DNA of 64,000 bases, taken from positions 33,618,908-33,682,907 of the forward strand of contig NW_022145604.1 of NCBI RefSeq assembly GCF_000002235.5, read 5' to 3'. Each line of letters begins with the position of its first letter. Position 1 is the first letter of the stretch. A program made the translations under genes and the position numbers. Under the pieces are notes generated by a model that was not told the DNA's origin, did no database searches, and saw only the letters and a program-made list of their open reading frames with translations. Below are positions 1 to 12,427 of the stretch, one piece after another. The stretch is from Strongylocentrotus purpuratus (taxonomy: Eukaryota > Echinodermata > Echinoidea > Camarodonta > Strongylocentrotidae).

Positions 1-530
1 CACATGACCAATTAACATAGATGTACGCGTATTTATTCATAAGTATTTAGATCACGTGCTTAATTAACATACATGTGCGCTTGTTTTGAACCAATCGCGC
101 TGTAGTTGATTGGCGCTCTTCTGATTTTCCTGTGCGGAAATCAGTGAGCTGTTTTAATATTGGTATACACACATGCTGTCATTGTGTTGATATTTGTACC
201 TAGAAAATTGTATCCAACGAGGATTGAACTGCTACGTCCCCGGACCATTCCCGGTGGACGTGCTCACCTATTTACATCTTGTACGTTTTGCAAGATATAT
301 TTTGACTCTCTCGATGTTCAACATTGACGACACTTTAATTCACCAGCAGTGAGAATAGAACATTTAATATGATCTAACGTTTTTCTCACCTGCATTATTG
401 TTTGACAACCTTTTATCATCGACTTCATATATATTGTCTCGACATTTGATTCTTCGACCTGCATCGCAAGTCACTGAAGTTGATCTATTGACATTGACTG
501 CATCATCATTGTATTCATCTGTTAACTGAT
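1..530. other. Unassigned AT-rich DNA
   Basis: No coding exon, RNA gene or clear repeat could be supported in this stretch. Confidence 0.4.
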
Positions 531-665
531 TCATCATCGTTGTCTTCATCACCGTTGTCTTCATCATCGCTGTCTTCACCAGCGTCGTCTTCATCGTCGA
601 CTTCATCATCGCTGTCTTCACCAGCGTCGTCTTCATCATTGTTGTCATCATCGTTGTATTCATCT
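531..665. repeat. Imperfect TCATCG/TCTTCA minisatellite
   Basis: Short words of the type cttcatcatcgctgtcttc and caccagcgtcgtcttcatc recur several times in direct orientation. Open frames across it on both strands encode only Ser-rich or Met/Thr/Lys-rich low-complexity peptides and are by-products of the repeat. Confidence 0.7.
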
Positions 666-739
666 AGCGTCGATCATCGTCTGCATATCCTACGCGATCG
701 ACAACCAGCTCGTCGACCACTGTTTTCGACTAGCTAGTT

Positions 740-1590
740 TCTACATCTACCTAGAACTTGAAGAAGATCTACTTTGAATTCAACTCCAATGACTCACGTA
801 ACGTTAATTATATTGTGATTTATGCTTTGCATTGTTTATCATTGTGAGGCCTTATTTTGACTGACTGAGTGCCTGTTGTTGAGTGCGTACGCTTACTAAC
901 ACATATTTTACATGTTTATAATTGCACTAGTTCTAGGCCTATGCCTGGTCTACTGATCTAGATCTGCTATAGTCTAGATCCACCGATATATTGTTGTATT
1001 CTCGTGTTGTGCATTCCGTACACATACACAAGTAGAGATTTGTTTAGCGGTTTCTTGAACCACAATATTTCGTGCCTATGTAAGTAAATCTAAACGCTGT
1101 CTAGCTTAGATTTGAGTAGTATTTTCTTGACTGTTATTATTCATGCAGTGTGAATGATATTTAACTGACTTGTTTTAGTACGGTTTTAAGTTGTACTGAA
1201 CAGCTAGACTCCTGATATTTCGAGACTTGTATTCAGCGGTAATCATTAATACCATAGTGACTAAGTTGAGTCTCCTTTACATTAATGTGCTGTTGGAAGT
1301 TATCTATGTTTGATTATTAATAGTAACTACCAAGGGCCTAGTGATACTTGTCTGTCACTGTTGAGATAGACAGAAGAGGTTTCTGATAATTCTGTAATCA
1401 TTGTATCTTATGTGAAATTATAGAATATAGAACCAGTTTTTAACCATAATCAATTTGTCTGGATGTGATCATTTATTAAGTGTTTTCTTGTCTGGAGGGA
1501 TACTGCTTTTTAGTAGTTTAATTAAAAAAGGGAATTATGTGGGATTACTAGTTAACACGCAACATAGTCCATACCCATGTAGTTTTCCAA
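740..1590. other. Unassigned DNA
   Basis: AT-rich sequence with many stops in all frames. I see no gene, RNA or repeat structure that I can name. Confidence 0.4.
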
Positions 1591-1591
1591 A

Positions 1592-1914
1592 GACTCAGTT
1601 TACCAAGCGATTTGAAGATTATAGGTCGAGCACACGAAACATAAAACGCATGAATTATCATAGATCACTTCTGCCTATTTCATTATGTCCATTTCATCCA
1701 ACCCCCCACCGTAATTTTTCCATTTAGTAAAAGCAAACATTTTGCCGAGTTTAGCAAAAACATGAATATTCATGAACGGTCAGACAATACAGCCTGTTAG
1801 TACGTAACGTATAGTGAATGGGAATGGGCGATGATCCGTGCAGGAGGTAGAGGTCAGTGGTTTGTGCTGGCAATGTTCACGCGAGCGAAAATGAGACAAT
1901 CGGAGCAATATGAT
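1592..1914 (-). repeat. Interspersed repeat, copy 1 (inverted relative to the copy at 52172)
   Basis: The reverse complement of this segment matches 52172-52494 over nearly its whole length, with scattered substitutions and small indels. Shared landmarks include catgaatattcatg, the stretch around cgatgatccg, and the end gactcagtttaccaagcg. Similarity stops abruptly at both edges, so this is a dispersed element and not a regional duplication. I do not recognise the family. An open frame (1455-1727) that runs into it does not look like a protein. Confidence 0.75.
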
Positions 1915-2566
1915 AGTTGGATTTAGGGGCTTAAATACATACCTGACGTAAAAGTGAGAGAACGAGGTATGGAATTGCTCTAAACTACTGCTCTTAGATT
2001 AATAAATTAGGTGTATATCATTTGTGTTAAACTATTTTTGTTATTTACTGTCTTCCTTTTTCCAAGAGTCGATCTTCTGTAATTTTCAACTTTCTCTCCA
2101 TTTCTCCCAACTTTTTGATGGACCAATAAATACTGCTCATTTACATTACAATTCTTGGCACGAAACAAAATTACAGATCTACTGTCTAAGTAGCTAGAAA
2201 GTACGGAACCAAAGACTCATTAAACAGAAACTAAGTATAATGAGGTTAAATTATAATATCGAAATTTTGAGAGAAATTCTTTACTATGATTCTGAAGCAC
2301 AATCATACAGCAAAGATTAAAGCAAAATAAATGTGGGAACACATACAAGTAAGGAAAGATAAGAGAACTCGCTATATTTACCTCTAGATACGACTCAGTT
2401 TGTGGTAATGTTCTTCATCTGTTCGGCATTTTGTTTAATAATGCAGATAGTCAAGCTAATACATCATATTTTTATATGAACTATAGTTTGTTTTGTCTTT
2501 GCCTCTATCTTCACCTACATGATGTATACTTGTATCGATATCTATAGGAAGGGCCGAATTACCCAC
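1915..2566. other. Unassigned AT-rich DNA
   Basis: No supported feature. Confidence 0.4.
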
Positions 2567-2574
2567 CCCCCCCC

Positions 2575-2613
<39 letters not shown>
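2567..2613. repeat. Poly-C followed by (CA)n microsatellite
   Basis: A short C run leads directly into about 17 CA dinucleotides ending near 2613. A looser GT-rich run follows at 2718-2748. Confidence 0.95.
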
Positions 2614-2615
<2 letters not shown>

Positions 2616-2749
2616 ACACAACCCCATTCAGTAGTTGTATCGCTATGAAATGCCTTCTTGCTAGGTTTATGATTTTGGAATGTTTGCATCGCTCATTAAA
2701 CACTGACGTTTATACTTTGTGTGTGCGTATGTGTGTATGTGCGTGTGTC

Positions 2750-3650
2750 ACCCTTTTACATCGCTTAGAAGGCGACTAGAGGGGAGGGGGGCGATTTTGA
2801 TACTAAGTTTCCTCCGTGTACCAACTTTAAACCATTTCAGGTATACAGGACAAGGATATTAAGGTTGCAATGTTCGTGCATGATTGCTACGTTGGATAAA
2901 ATCATGAAACTGTGTAGCCCGTGAACTTTGATTATCAAATTGCATTTAAATATATTGTGACATCTGCTACGTTAAGCATTAAGGGGATACATAGAATATA
3001 CTGAACGTGTCCCTAGGTCAAAGGCGAACTCATTCGATAAATGGAATGAGCTAGGGCGTAAATGATATGTTTTTTAATCAGTTTTTAAGTTTGATAAGGG
3101 CGCAATATATATATAAACATCAATTTGAATTAAAATTGTCTGTATCGTTGCAGATAATACTAAAAGTAGATTCAAAGCAGCCCCTTGAACAACAAAGAGT
3201 TCTTTTTTCTTAGTAAATCCCATGATTTCATTCGTTTCTATTTCAATCTTGTTTTATGGAACTTTCGCCCGTTGTACGCATGGGAGTTAGTACAGGAGTC
3301 GTCGTCGTCTTCCTACAATCATGGACCTACTACGAATCATGACGCTCCCTTTATGACCCTACTGATGATAACGTTCCAACCACTTCTATACTGGGCATAG
3401 CGATGAGCGATGAGCCACCCGATACGAGCTGCGACATGAAAGTCATTGACCAGTTTTGGAAAAATGATGCAATATGTATTGACCCGTTTTTGTATCACAT
3501 CCAACATGTGTTTGATTTGCGTCCAGTAGTCATTAACGCTATTTTAAGACCTACTTTTTGTGGTTAGACTCATTAACCAGGCGACAGCGCCCAGCAACAT
3601 TTTTTTCTACAAACGACTGTAGCGCCAGGTTACCCGGCCATACATCCAGG
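2750..3650. other. Unassigned DNA
   Basis: No gene or repeat recognised. Small open frames here have no recognisable domain. Confidence 0.4.
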
Positions 3651-3700
3651 GGCAGATCAAAGACTTTACAGGGGAGGGGGGGGGGGGGGGAGGAGGAAGC
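3651..3700. repeat. Poly-G tract next to a CAGGGGCAGATC motif
   Basis: The motif caggggcagatc at about 3651 resembles the terminus of the poly-C/G MITEs at 6835 and 19928 (cagtggtggatccagg type), and a G run of more than 15 follows at 3665. A matching right end is not clear, so this may be a truncated member of the same hAT-like family. Confidence 0.4.
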
Positions 3701-3882
3701 TTGAAATAAACGAAATTGCGAGAACGAAGCCTTCAACTGGATGCGGTCCCCGGATAATCTTAGCCTTTTGGCAGATTCTGAGGCCTATCCAAATGCTTAA
3801 ACAGAATATGTATGCGAACACATTTTTTTCGGGAGAAAAAAAAAGGGGGTGGGCGTGCGCCTCCCAGTACCAGGCATCCACT

Positions 3883-4028
3883 GGATCTGGGCAGCGTTTC
3901 ATGAGACCGTCATAACTACAAGTTCACCGACATCCCATTGAAACGTGTGTTAAACGTAATACACACATTTCAATGGGATGTCGTTGGACTTGTACTTATG
4001 ACGGTTTCATGAAACGCTGCCCAGATCC
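3883..4028. mobile_element. Palindromic MITE / small foldback element
   Basis: The arms ggatctgggcagcgtttcat... and ...atgaaacgctgcccagatcc are near-perfect inverted repeats of about 68 bp around a loop of roughly 10 bases (3952-3961). It has no coding capacity. The transposon superfamily is unknown because no target duplication could be fixed. Confidence 0.75.
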
Positions 4029-4049
4029 CTGACACCGAACACCTGGGGA

Positions 4050-4171
4050 GGTTTCACGAAACCGTCATTAAGTCTAACTTTTTAGACATCGTATTGAAAC
4101 GTGTGATAGAGATCTAACACGTGTTTCTACCAAATCTCCACGAGCTTAGACTTATGGCAGTTTCGAGAAAC
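4050..4171. mobile_element. Second, diverged foldback element related to 3883-4028
   Basis: It begins ggtttcacgaaaccgtcatt and ends ggcagtttcgagaaac, with agtctaa/ttagact in the arms. The shared words (gtttcatgaaacc type ends, cgtattgaaacgtgtg interior) tie it to the neighbouring element, but the arms have diverged further. Confidence 0.55.
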
Positions 4172-4704
4172 TAGCACTCGCTCTGAATCTGGCGCATCCA
4201 CGGCCACGCTGGAAGCTCGGATCTGACCGCCTGCGATGCATGCCCCGGACGCGACGGCAGCCCGCTCTCGAGCTAACTCTCCATCGCATCGTGCAGCTGT
4301 CTTTCTTCTCTTTCACGAACACGGTTGCCCGACTGAAACAACTAGACCACATTAGTATCCTGACATCAAGATAGGTCTCTATTATGTGCCCATCCGTCTG
4401 ATTAAGGTAGGTTCTACAGTAACACCGTATTTTATTCTTTTTTTAAATAAATCTAACTTGCACATTCAAATGGAAATAATAGCCCTACCAGGTGCGCCGG
4501 GCCCGCCGCTCCCGCCCGGCAGGAAACCTAGACTGGTGGACATCACGAGCCATGTCCCTGGTTTTGCCCACACATAGCTGCATTACTATCCTGGCTGTGC
4601 AGCTGTGTATTAAAAACTGTTCATATTGATTTTCAGCATTTCAAACTACACTGTACAAAACTCAACTGATTTCACTCAAAATCGGTACTTTAGTGATAGT
4701 TGAT

Positions 4705-5362
4705 GCCCGCCCCCCCCCCACTCAGTATTATTTAGGGTATGCATATGCGTGTTCCCCCCCCCCCTTTGCAGCAAAAGTCCGGTGTGTAAAGTCCCTGGCC
4801 CCCCCCCCCCCCACTCAGTGTTATTTAGGGTACGCATATGCTCGTTCCCTCTTTTTGAAAGCACCCCCTATCTGAGGACTGCCAACATTTTCGAACCCCC
4901 CTTTCGCGGGCTTTTCACAGGCTTTTCCTGCCTTGGAGACCCCCCTAAATCAGGAAAAATGCTCAATGCACCCCCCTAAATTCAGAATAATTTCTCAGGA
5001 GTCAAAAGAGATGAGAGAAAAAAAGAAAAAAAAAACCCTTTTTAAAGAAATCTCCGGGTGAAAAGTCAAATACACCCCTTTTTTTACAATTCTCGGGCCG
5101 GACTTTGTCGCACGAAAAGTACCCCTTTACCGGACATTTTGGTAACACGCATACGGTCATTCCGACCCCTGCGTGGGGGGCCGGGGTAAAGTCAATACGG
5201 GTCGACCTTTTTCTTTTGTTATACAAGCCTTTTTCAGCAAAAGTCCGGTGTGTAAAGTCAATACGGGTCGACCTTTTTCTTTTGTTACGAAAAGGACATT
5301 TTGGTAACACGCATGGGGTCCATCCGTTCTCGGAGTGGGGGGGGGGGGGGGGGGCCGGGAGT
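4705..5362. repeat. Poly-C-bounded composite repeat element with internal direct repeats
   Basis: The left edge (agttgatgcccg + C run + actcag) and the right edge (ctcggagtg + G run + ccgggagttgatg) are inverted versions of each other, which suggests one element of about 660 bp. Inside, several blocks repeat directly: cactcagtattatttaggg-type text near 4716 and 4810, gcaaaagtccggtgtgtaaag at about 4772 and 5238, and a block starting gtaaagtcaatacgggtcga at 5186 and 5253. Open frames in it are Pro-rich translations of the C runs. Confidence 0.6.
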
Positions 5363-5379
5363 TGATGACACCTAAATAG

Positions 5380-6826
5380 CATACAATTTTTTCAACTTAG
5401 GTCTATGTTATAGTTATACTTAGAGATCTAGAATCTAGTCTATAGTCATATAGATCTAGACTAGAAAGAAAAATTCAAAAATTCAAATCGTGAGTCTACT
5501 GTCAAACTTGCTAATCAACCACTTTGTATACATTGTGTGCATTAGTGTGCAATTGTGTGCAATGTGTTCATCGTGTGCTATTGCTGCCTCTCAGCACGTA
5601 CATGTAACAGCGCTAGAGGACAATACGCCTAAGCATTAATTGACTCTAGCCTTGCTGGAGTGGTTTTGCCCTGCAGGCCTGGGTGGAATACGATATAAAA
5701 TATCAAAAACTGTGACTCTAATGATTGCATTTTAGGCGTGGACTTTACGTAAGGTAGCATATGACGTTCAAATCAGATTTCTTAATAATCTTGCCATATG
5801 ACCCATGTGCATGTGCATTTTCACACGTATAGGCTACTGTCGGTGTCATCATGCATCCTCAGCTCATGGTAGCTGCTAGACGCAGGTTGTAGATCTAATA
5901 ACATTGATATCACTTGGCCTATACCCATCATTTAATAATATTCAATCTGAGCTGTATGGCCCTATGTGTTATCAGTGCCTGTGATATGGTGTAATATTGA
6001 AGCCCTAAACAAAATTGCGCTTCAAAATGATCATGATAGAAATGCCTCAAAGAAGTAAAAATCTGTTAGTTTGAGTTACCATTTTTACCATACTCATTTT
6101 CCCCAAAAGACTGTAGTGTACATGAATGTAATAAAAAACTGTTAGGTAAACAAAAAATAAAATTTTGATTTCCAATCATAAATATCTTGATAATCAGACA
6201 GCTAGGCAATCGGCTTGTAAAGTCATGGGATTCCTGACTGACCTTAATGTTTGTAATCATGATTGCAGCATGAGCTAAATCCAGGAGTTTTTTCTTCAGA
6301 ATCTGAGGCAATGTTACCGAGCCACTTAATTGATACCCGTACCCCTATCAAGACTGATAATTGATATAAAACAAAAATTCAAATTTGTTCATAATAACCA
6401 CTAGAAGTACCCACACTAAAATAACCTTACCCACTGGTGGTAGCTGTTAATACTAGTATGATTAGTATTACTATACTGTAGGACTAGTAATATAAACTCT
6501 TCTTTCTTCTCATACAAATCACTTTAAAATAATACAAACATTTAACAAAAAATGTAAATATTTGATACTGGAGGGATAGCAATTTGGTGTGTCACTCTCG
6601 ATATGGGTGCCAATTAAGGCTTAGTGACATCCATATCATATTTCATGTTATCACCTAGCCCTAAGGCTATTCTAACCAGTCTAGCGAACAAGCTGTTGGT
6701 TGTCCCTGTTCTGTAATTGATCATCTTGGTTGCACTCACATTTATGGAAGTTTATGCAAATTTATGCAAGTTTATCCAAATTAATTGTTGACACTATTGG
6801 GACCTTTATGTGACTGTAGTGAAATT
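5380..6826. other. Unassigned DNA
   Basis: The region contains TAGATCTAGA-rich sequence near 5420-5460 and otherwise AT-rich sequence. No gene is supported. Confidence 0.4.
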
Positions 6827-6834
6827 CACTGCTG

Positions 6835-7066
6835 CAGGGACGGATCCAGTCTGCAGAAAGGGAGGGGGCCGGCTGAAAGGGGGCCCAATTCGTGAAAAAA
6901 TGTTGAGCACCGAGTTAACACCCACCACCCCCGGCCCCCCTTTGCTCCCCCCTTTCTCCAGGGGGGCGTCTTTTTTAAATCTAAAAAAAGGTTAAATTTA
7001 CCTGTTTATGGGGCCAAGTGAGGGGGTCCCGCGCCCCCCCCCCCCCCAAATCTGGATCTGCCACTG
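6835..7066. mobile_element. hAT-like MITE with poly-C core
   Basis: The ends are cagggacggatccag on the left and ctggatctgccactg on the right, an imperfect terminal inverted repeat starting with CAG. They are flanked by a perfect 8-bp direct repeat, cactgctg (6827-6834 and 7067-7074). hAT transposons are known for 8-bp target duplications and ends of the CAGNG type. The 232-bp interior has G and C runs and no transposase, so the copy is non-autonomous. The element at 19928-20133 belongs to the same group. Confidence 0.85.
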
Positions 7067-7079
7067 CACTGCTGCAATA

Positions 7080-7540
7080 GTGAAAAACAGACACCATAAT
7101 CTCTCTTCTCACAGAAGATTTAATATACCTAATATATATATGTTAAAGGGAAATCCACCTTATTCTCTAGTATTAGCAAACTACCAGTGGAAGGCTGAAC
7201 AAATATAAGAAGCACAATGGGGACAATTTGATTTAAATTTAAATCAGACTAAAAGTGACAAAGTTACATGTACACATTTTTGAAGTTGTAAATTTGTAAT
7301 CATTAAAACATGTAGGTATGGACTCTTCAAATTGGCTGAATCAGTAACGTCTATAGGATGTAGTGGCGGACAACTTTTCCATTTGTTCCAACACACAGAA
7401 TGACTAAAATGTAAATGAAAAAGAAAAAAAACATGTACATGTATGACTCAGAAGGTTCTTTATATCTTAAGAGGACCTGTAAATAAACTGATAATTTCCA
7501 CAAGGAAGAAGGCACTTAAGATTATGTTTTGTATACAACA
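7080..7540. other. Unassigned AT-rich DNA
   Basis: No supported feature. Confidence 0.35.
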
Positions 7541-7950
7541 AACAGGAGAGTTATCCATACATGTCTACATCATGTATTTCAAACTTTTGCCATTCTCTTT
7601 TTCTTACAGTGTATTTTTTTAAAACCCAATTCAGGGACTCTTCAACTCACACATGTAATGTAATTTATGCTACATGTTTGTTTCAGAGGTGAAGTAGACA
7701 ACAAACAGAAGAGTTATCAATGTCTACATGAATGTACCAAATTGCCAATTTGAGATTCACATTTATTTAGTGATCTCATACTTCAAACATTCATAACTCT
7801 TAGTATTGGTCTGATTTATTTCAAACTTTTGCCATTCTGTTTCTCTTACATTGTATTTAAAAAAAACTCAATTCAGGGACTCTTCAACCCATACATGTAT
7901 TGTAATTAATGCTACACGTACATATTTTGTGTTTCAGAGTTGAAGGGAAA
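7541..7950. repeat. Tandem direct duplication, spacing about 250 bp
   Basis: The block tttcaaacttttgccattct, then a poly-A-like spacer, then cagggactcttcaac, an ACATGTA region and a gtttcagag(g/t)tgaag end occurs first at about 7576-7695 and again at about 7826-7945. The copies differ by scattered substitutions, which indicates an old local duplication. Confidence 0.7.
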
Positions 7951-8136
7951 TTTTGAATAATTTTTTCCTCATGTACATTTATATATCTATGAATGGTCAA
8001 TCCCTGCTATTAATACTAGAACACAAGACATATTGAAGCCTCTTCAACAGGTACATTTTGTAAAGCTATGGTGGAGTACAACTGCTGTGAGTATTCTCAA
8101 ACTTGTGTGTGAGTTTTGACAAGGGAAATAAATCAC

Positions 8137-8161
8137 CAGCCCCCCCCCCCCCCCCAAAAAA
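8137..8161. repeat. Poly-C tract followed by A tract
   Basis: A run of about 16 C followed directly by A residues. Confidence 0.95.
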
Positions 8162-8479
8162 AGCCTCAAAATTTCACTTGATCAAGGTGACAGAGATCCA
8201 AGTTATGGAATTGTATGGAAATAAGATTCTAAATCGTGAAAAGGATTTATATTTTTTAATTTGTGAGATTTTTCTGGTGTTTTTAAGTACGCTTCAACAA
8301 AGAGGTAGGCCACCACCAAAATTGACACATCCCCAATTATTAATGATTTCCTGTTCTTTGGATGCTTCTTCTTTATAAAAAAATGGAAGGTATTAGTGGG
8401 CAACTTCTCTGTGCATTAGTGAGTTTATGTCATTTTTGTTTTCTTACATTTTTATGTAAAACATGACCACCATTCGCAG

Positions 8480-8990
8480 TCATGAGGTGATATGAATGAG
8501 AAAATAAAGATAAACATAGTTGATTGTAAACATGGAGGATGATAACATTTAAGATAAAGAATACATGCGAAAAAGGTGTGAAAGAGAAAATGAGTGAAGG
8601 AAGAAGAACAAAGATAACTGTTTAGATACGAATGAGAAAAATAAAGGCACACACAGGGAAAGAGAGAAGAACCAATGAAAGAAGACAAAAACTGAGTGAA
8701 AAGTCATATCCTATGTAGACAGAAATAGGGGAAAGTGAAAGAAGAATATAAAAAACAGTATATGAATAGAAGATATTAAAGTAAAAGATAAAAGAAGGAT
8801 AAAATAAGAGAACATGAAGCGAGGACAGAAAAAAGAAGAAAAAAAGATGTAGACAATAAAAAAGGAATAACATAGAAAATGAGAGAAAGAGGAAAACAGA
8901 AGGAAAAAAAAGACTAACATAGGGTTATCTCAATAAAAGGAGAAATTTAAACAAATAATAAAACAGAAGAATAGAAAACTGTAAAGTGCT
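8480..8990. repeat. Polypurine-rich region on the + strand
   Basis: For about 500 bp the plus strand is built almost only of A and G, with words such as gaaagaagac, aaaagaagaaa and gagagaaagagg. The minus-strand open frames here are Phe/Ser/Leu-rich translations of the bias, not genes. Confidence 0.7.
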
Positions 8991-9486
8991 GCATGATATT
9001 GAATGTAAATATATGTCACAAGCTTTCTATCTGGGCAGATTTCTCCTGGGTACATTTTGAAATTCTAATCACCTACTCGTCATCACAATGAAATGACCTA
9101 ATGAATAAAATGATGTGATTTTTTATTTTTCTCATCAATGACGATTCATTAATTTTCAGATTTCCTGTTCTTCATCCCAAGTGTTAATATTTGTATAACC
9201 GATTTATGTTCTATAGTATTTTGCTCCAAAGTTACTATCCCGTTTCATTCTATAAAATGCACGATAAGCAGACTCTAGATTTGTGCAGCTACTTTTACAT
9301 ACATGTACATGTCCACTTTATTACCCCGTATCTGTAGCTAGATATTTGGGATGCCAATTTGAAACAAAGTCTGTCAAAAGTACCCTCCTTAATACCCTAT
9401 TTCCAATGACACCCATGTACCTTTATTCCTGTTAGGTGCTTAACATTGCACAAACTTAAAACAAAACAGTACCTGGAACTTGCAGC

Positions 9487-9491
9487 TGCAA

Positions 9492-9531
<40 letters not shown>

Positions 9532-9535
9532 TTTA
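9487..9535. repeat. (GA)n microsatellite
   Basis: More than 14 uninterrupted GA dinucleotides around 9501-9529 with an imperfect start. Confidence 0.95.
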
Positions 9536-9921
9536 AAGAGAGAGAAAAGGAGATCATACATGTATGAGAATAATAAACTGGAAAGAGTGACTATTATTGA
9601 TTGCAAAAGTGACTGCAATTATTTGTCAGTAAATAAATGAAATGTAAATTACTTTGGTATGTAGAAGGAAAATTGTAAGGTTCAGAATTCAGAATTATTT
9701 TCTAATCTGCCCTTCTCTATCACCTCTGCATTAACATCATCACCCCTTTTTAAATATCCATCTGATATCCCTCTAATAGAAAACTGAATAGCTTTTGAGC
9801 CATAATGCATGGCCATTCAGAGTATTTGTTTATGTTGGGGACCGGGGTAAAATGCAATAAATTTCATTTTCTGTTTTTTATTTTGTTTATGGAAACTGCC
9901 CCCTATCCTAGCCCCCGCTTC

Positions 9922-10058
9922 GTACAGTCATGGTTCAGTGACAAAGCAATGGCCTCGTAACTGTGAGGCCCCAGGATCAAAACCGTGTCGATGTGCTATA
10001 TTAGTGCCCTTTTGTGGGGCATTAATCCTCGTTACTGTCATTTATGACTTAAGGGCGT
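9922..10058 (+). mobile_element. Degenerate tRNA-derived SINE
   Basis: A worn pol III box A (tggttcagtgac, about 9931) and box B (ggatcaaaacc, about 9974) are followed by cgatgtgct and ggcattaatcctcg. These downstream blocks also follow the tRNA-like head of the copy at 44294, in the same order and spacing. The tRNA part cannot fold as a normal tRNA, so it is not a tRNA gene. Confidence 0.75.
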
Positions 10059-10059
10059 A

Positions 10060-11100
10060 GGTCCCCTATTTGATAAGCATAGTAGCATACACATGCTTTA
10101 GCAGACACGCAAAACACACATTGTCAAATCATTATTCAATAAAATCGGAGAATGGATACTATTATCTAGATCTATTATTTTTAAATTATTTTAAAAATAA
10201 TTCCATAAAGTGGGGTAAAACAAAAATATTCCAACTATATGAGCGACAGTGTATAATGTGAAGCATCCATGTTGCACTTTCTCCCTCTTCATATTCTTAT
10301 GCCATTTTAAAAACTATTTATTACAAATCTTTAATATAGTAAGACCCTACATGTACATTACATGTACATGTGCACATATTTTCAGAAGAGTCATATTATT
10401 GAGTGGAAAATACAGCTTTTCTATTCAATTTCCATTATGTTCTATAGATTAGGTAAAGCTAAATTAATTAATATAATTTGAGTTAAAATACATGTTTCTC
10501 TGAGGATCCAAAACCATTGAATACTATTGATTACCTAAGATTTAACTAACCATGGTCAGTTATCTTTCATTACCATAATATTTTGCAATTTGTCTGAATT
10601 TGTATAGAAATAAATGAAACTAAAGTATAATTTGCATATTAAAAAGATAATGTTTTTCTCCAACAATAATCAGCTGATTATCCTTTATTTTTGTTTGTTT
10701 GTAGTTGTTTTTTATTGATATATTTTATTTATTTCCTGTACAAAGATATTAATTGCATAATGTTTTCTCCTTTAAATGATTTTTTTTTTCTATTTTGATC
10801 CAATTTCCAAAAGATTACCCCTTATCCCTACAGTATATGCAATCTCCTACATGTATATACTACATGTAGCATTAAAAGTTGGCCAGTCTTCCTTTTAAAA
10901 TTTATTGGATTTTTGTTTGTGTGTGTCTATGTCAAAGTTATTCTTATGCACATCTATTTTTTCATTTATTCTTCAACTCTGGTATGATTTCCATTCAGTT
11001 TGGTATATATTGTATACAGTGTACATATTACGTAGAGCCGTTCCTTGGTTTTAGCGGTCTATGGTTTTAGTCTTTAAAAGAGGGTTGGGTGTGGAAATTT
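10060..11100. other. Unassigned AT-rich DNA
   Basis: No exon, RNA or element is supported. ACATGTACATG words are frequent. Confidence 0.4.
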
Positions 11101-11102
11101 GT

Positions 11103-11117
11103 TCCCCCCCCCCCCCT
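11103..11117. repeat. Poly-C tract
   Basis: An uninterrupted run of about 14 C after gttc. About 800 bp of unassigned AT-rich DNA follows. Confidence 0.9.
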
Positions 11118-11900
11118 GTGCAAAATTAATGACTGCTGTGGATTGCAACCTGTAAGTTTTACAGTGCACATCAACTTTATAATTAAGTTACCAAAGTTGG
11201 AACTGGTACATTTTTTTTTATTATACGCACTGAATAGTAACTTTGAGACTAAATTTGCATAAAATCTGACTGTCCATACATTTTAGCAGTAATTTATTGT
11301 TTCCATTGTTGCAATGCCAAATGAAATAATAATTATAGCTTGCAGTAAAAACTTAGGATTTTTGTTTTTCTACAGGGTGTCTACTGTCTAAAAAGAATAT
11401 GCAACAATATTTTTATTGGATACATTTTAAAGTTTTAAACGGTACTCATCCATTCATTTTGTTGGCAGTGCTGTGTTAGTATTATCTAAATACCATTTGT
11501 GTACAAGGAACAATACTACCCCACAAACTTAAGTTAGGATTGTTTTTGCTAGACGTATCACATTTCAAATGTTAAAGATAGCATGTTGCATGCATCAGTG
11601 CACAAGAATACTGTGGCTTCTACATTTTAAAACAAACTTTCAATTTAAGTCACTCTTATTTCTTGGAAACAATACCATCATTGATTTGAAAGAAAATAAT
11701 ATACTTATTCATGCAGCTCTTCAAATATTTATTTCAAGTTAAGCAACAACTACCAAACATTGATTTTATATCATCCATTTCAGCAGATCTGCATGAACAT
11801 GTATTAACAATACCTACATGTAGTTTTTGTATTGTATATTATTATGCAGATTCATATGAGTAGAAATGTATATGTCTTGGCAGCTCCTGATTCAATTATA

Positions 11901-11975
11901 TCCTCTCTCTCTCTCTCTCTCTCTCTTTCTACCTTTTTATCCCTCTTTTCCCCTCTTTTTTTTCCCCTTTTTTTT
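11901..11975. repeat. (CT)n microsatellite and pyrimidine tract
   Basis: CT dinucleotides at about 11902-11930, then an imperfect CT/T-rich tract to about 11975. Confidence 0.9.
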
Positions 11976-12405
11976 ACTTTCAATCACTCTAGCTACCTCT
12001 CTCTTCCCCTTTTTGATCGCAGGAAGTTGCAATATTGTTATTATGTCACTGTAATAGTTCTGTATAAATGCAACTTTACATGTGTATACTTATACTTAAT
12101 TGTAACTATTGCTCTTACCCAAACTACAGTCTTCTTTGGAGCAAACTGTCAGACATTTGCGGTAGTATACAGCTGAAATGGAATTTCCGTTCAACCAAAC
12201 AGTATACTTCAAGGCTATTTCTCAGCGACGAGGGTTAGCTCCAGGTAGCAGTAGCAGGTACATGTAACAATATCTTAAAAACATTTACTTACCTGTAAGT
12301 CCTTTTCATGTGAAGATGATTCAAAGTACAACTATATTTATTTATTGTATACAATGACCTGCTTTCATAAAGTCCTCTTGTGAAATCTTATGAATTTGAG
12401 TCCAA

Positions 12406-12427
12406 TCCCCCCCCCCCCCACCCCCTT
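12406..12427. repeat. Poly-C tract
   Basis: A C run broken by a single A. Flanking sequence to 13130 is unassigned, apart from a 52-codon open stretch without start at about 12604-12750 (on the plus strand, ending in taa) that I could not relate to any protein. Confidence 0.85.

Noticed and set aside
740-1440. Possible LTR or retrovirus-like remains in the first kilobases
   Set aside because: I saw no paired terminal repeats, primer-binding site or pol-like peptide, so nothing supports it.
12288-12300. Perfect-looking minus-strand splice donor (cag gtaagt)
   Set aside because: There is no coding sequence upstream of it on that strand. Single donor-like words occur by chance.
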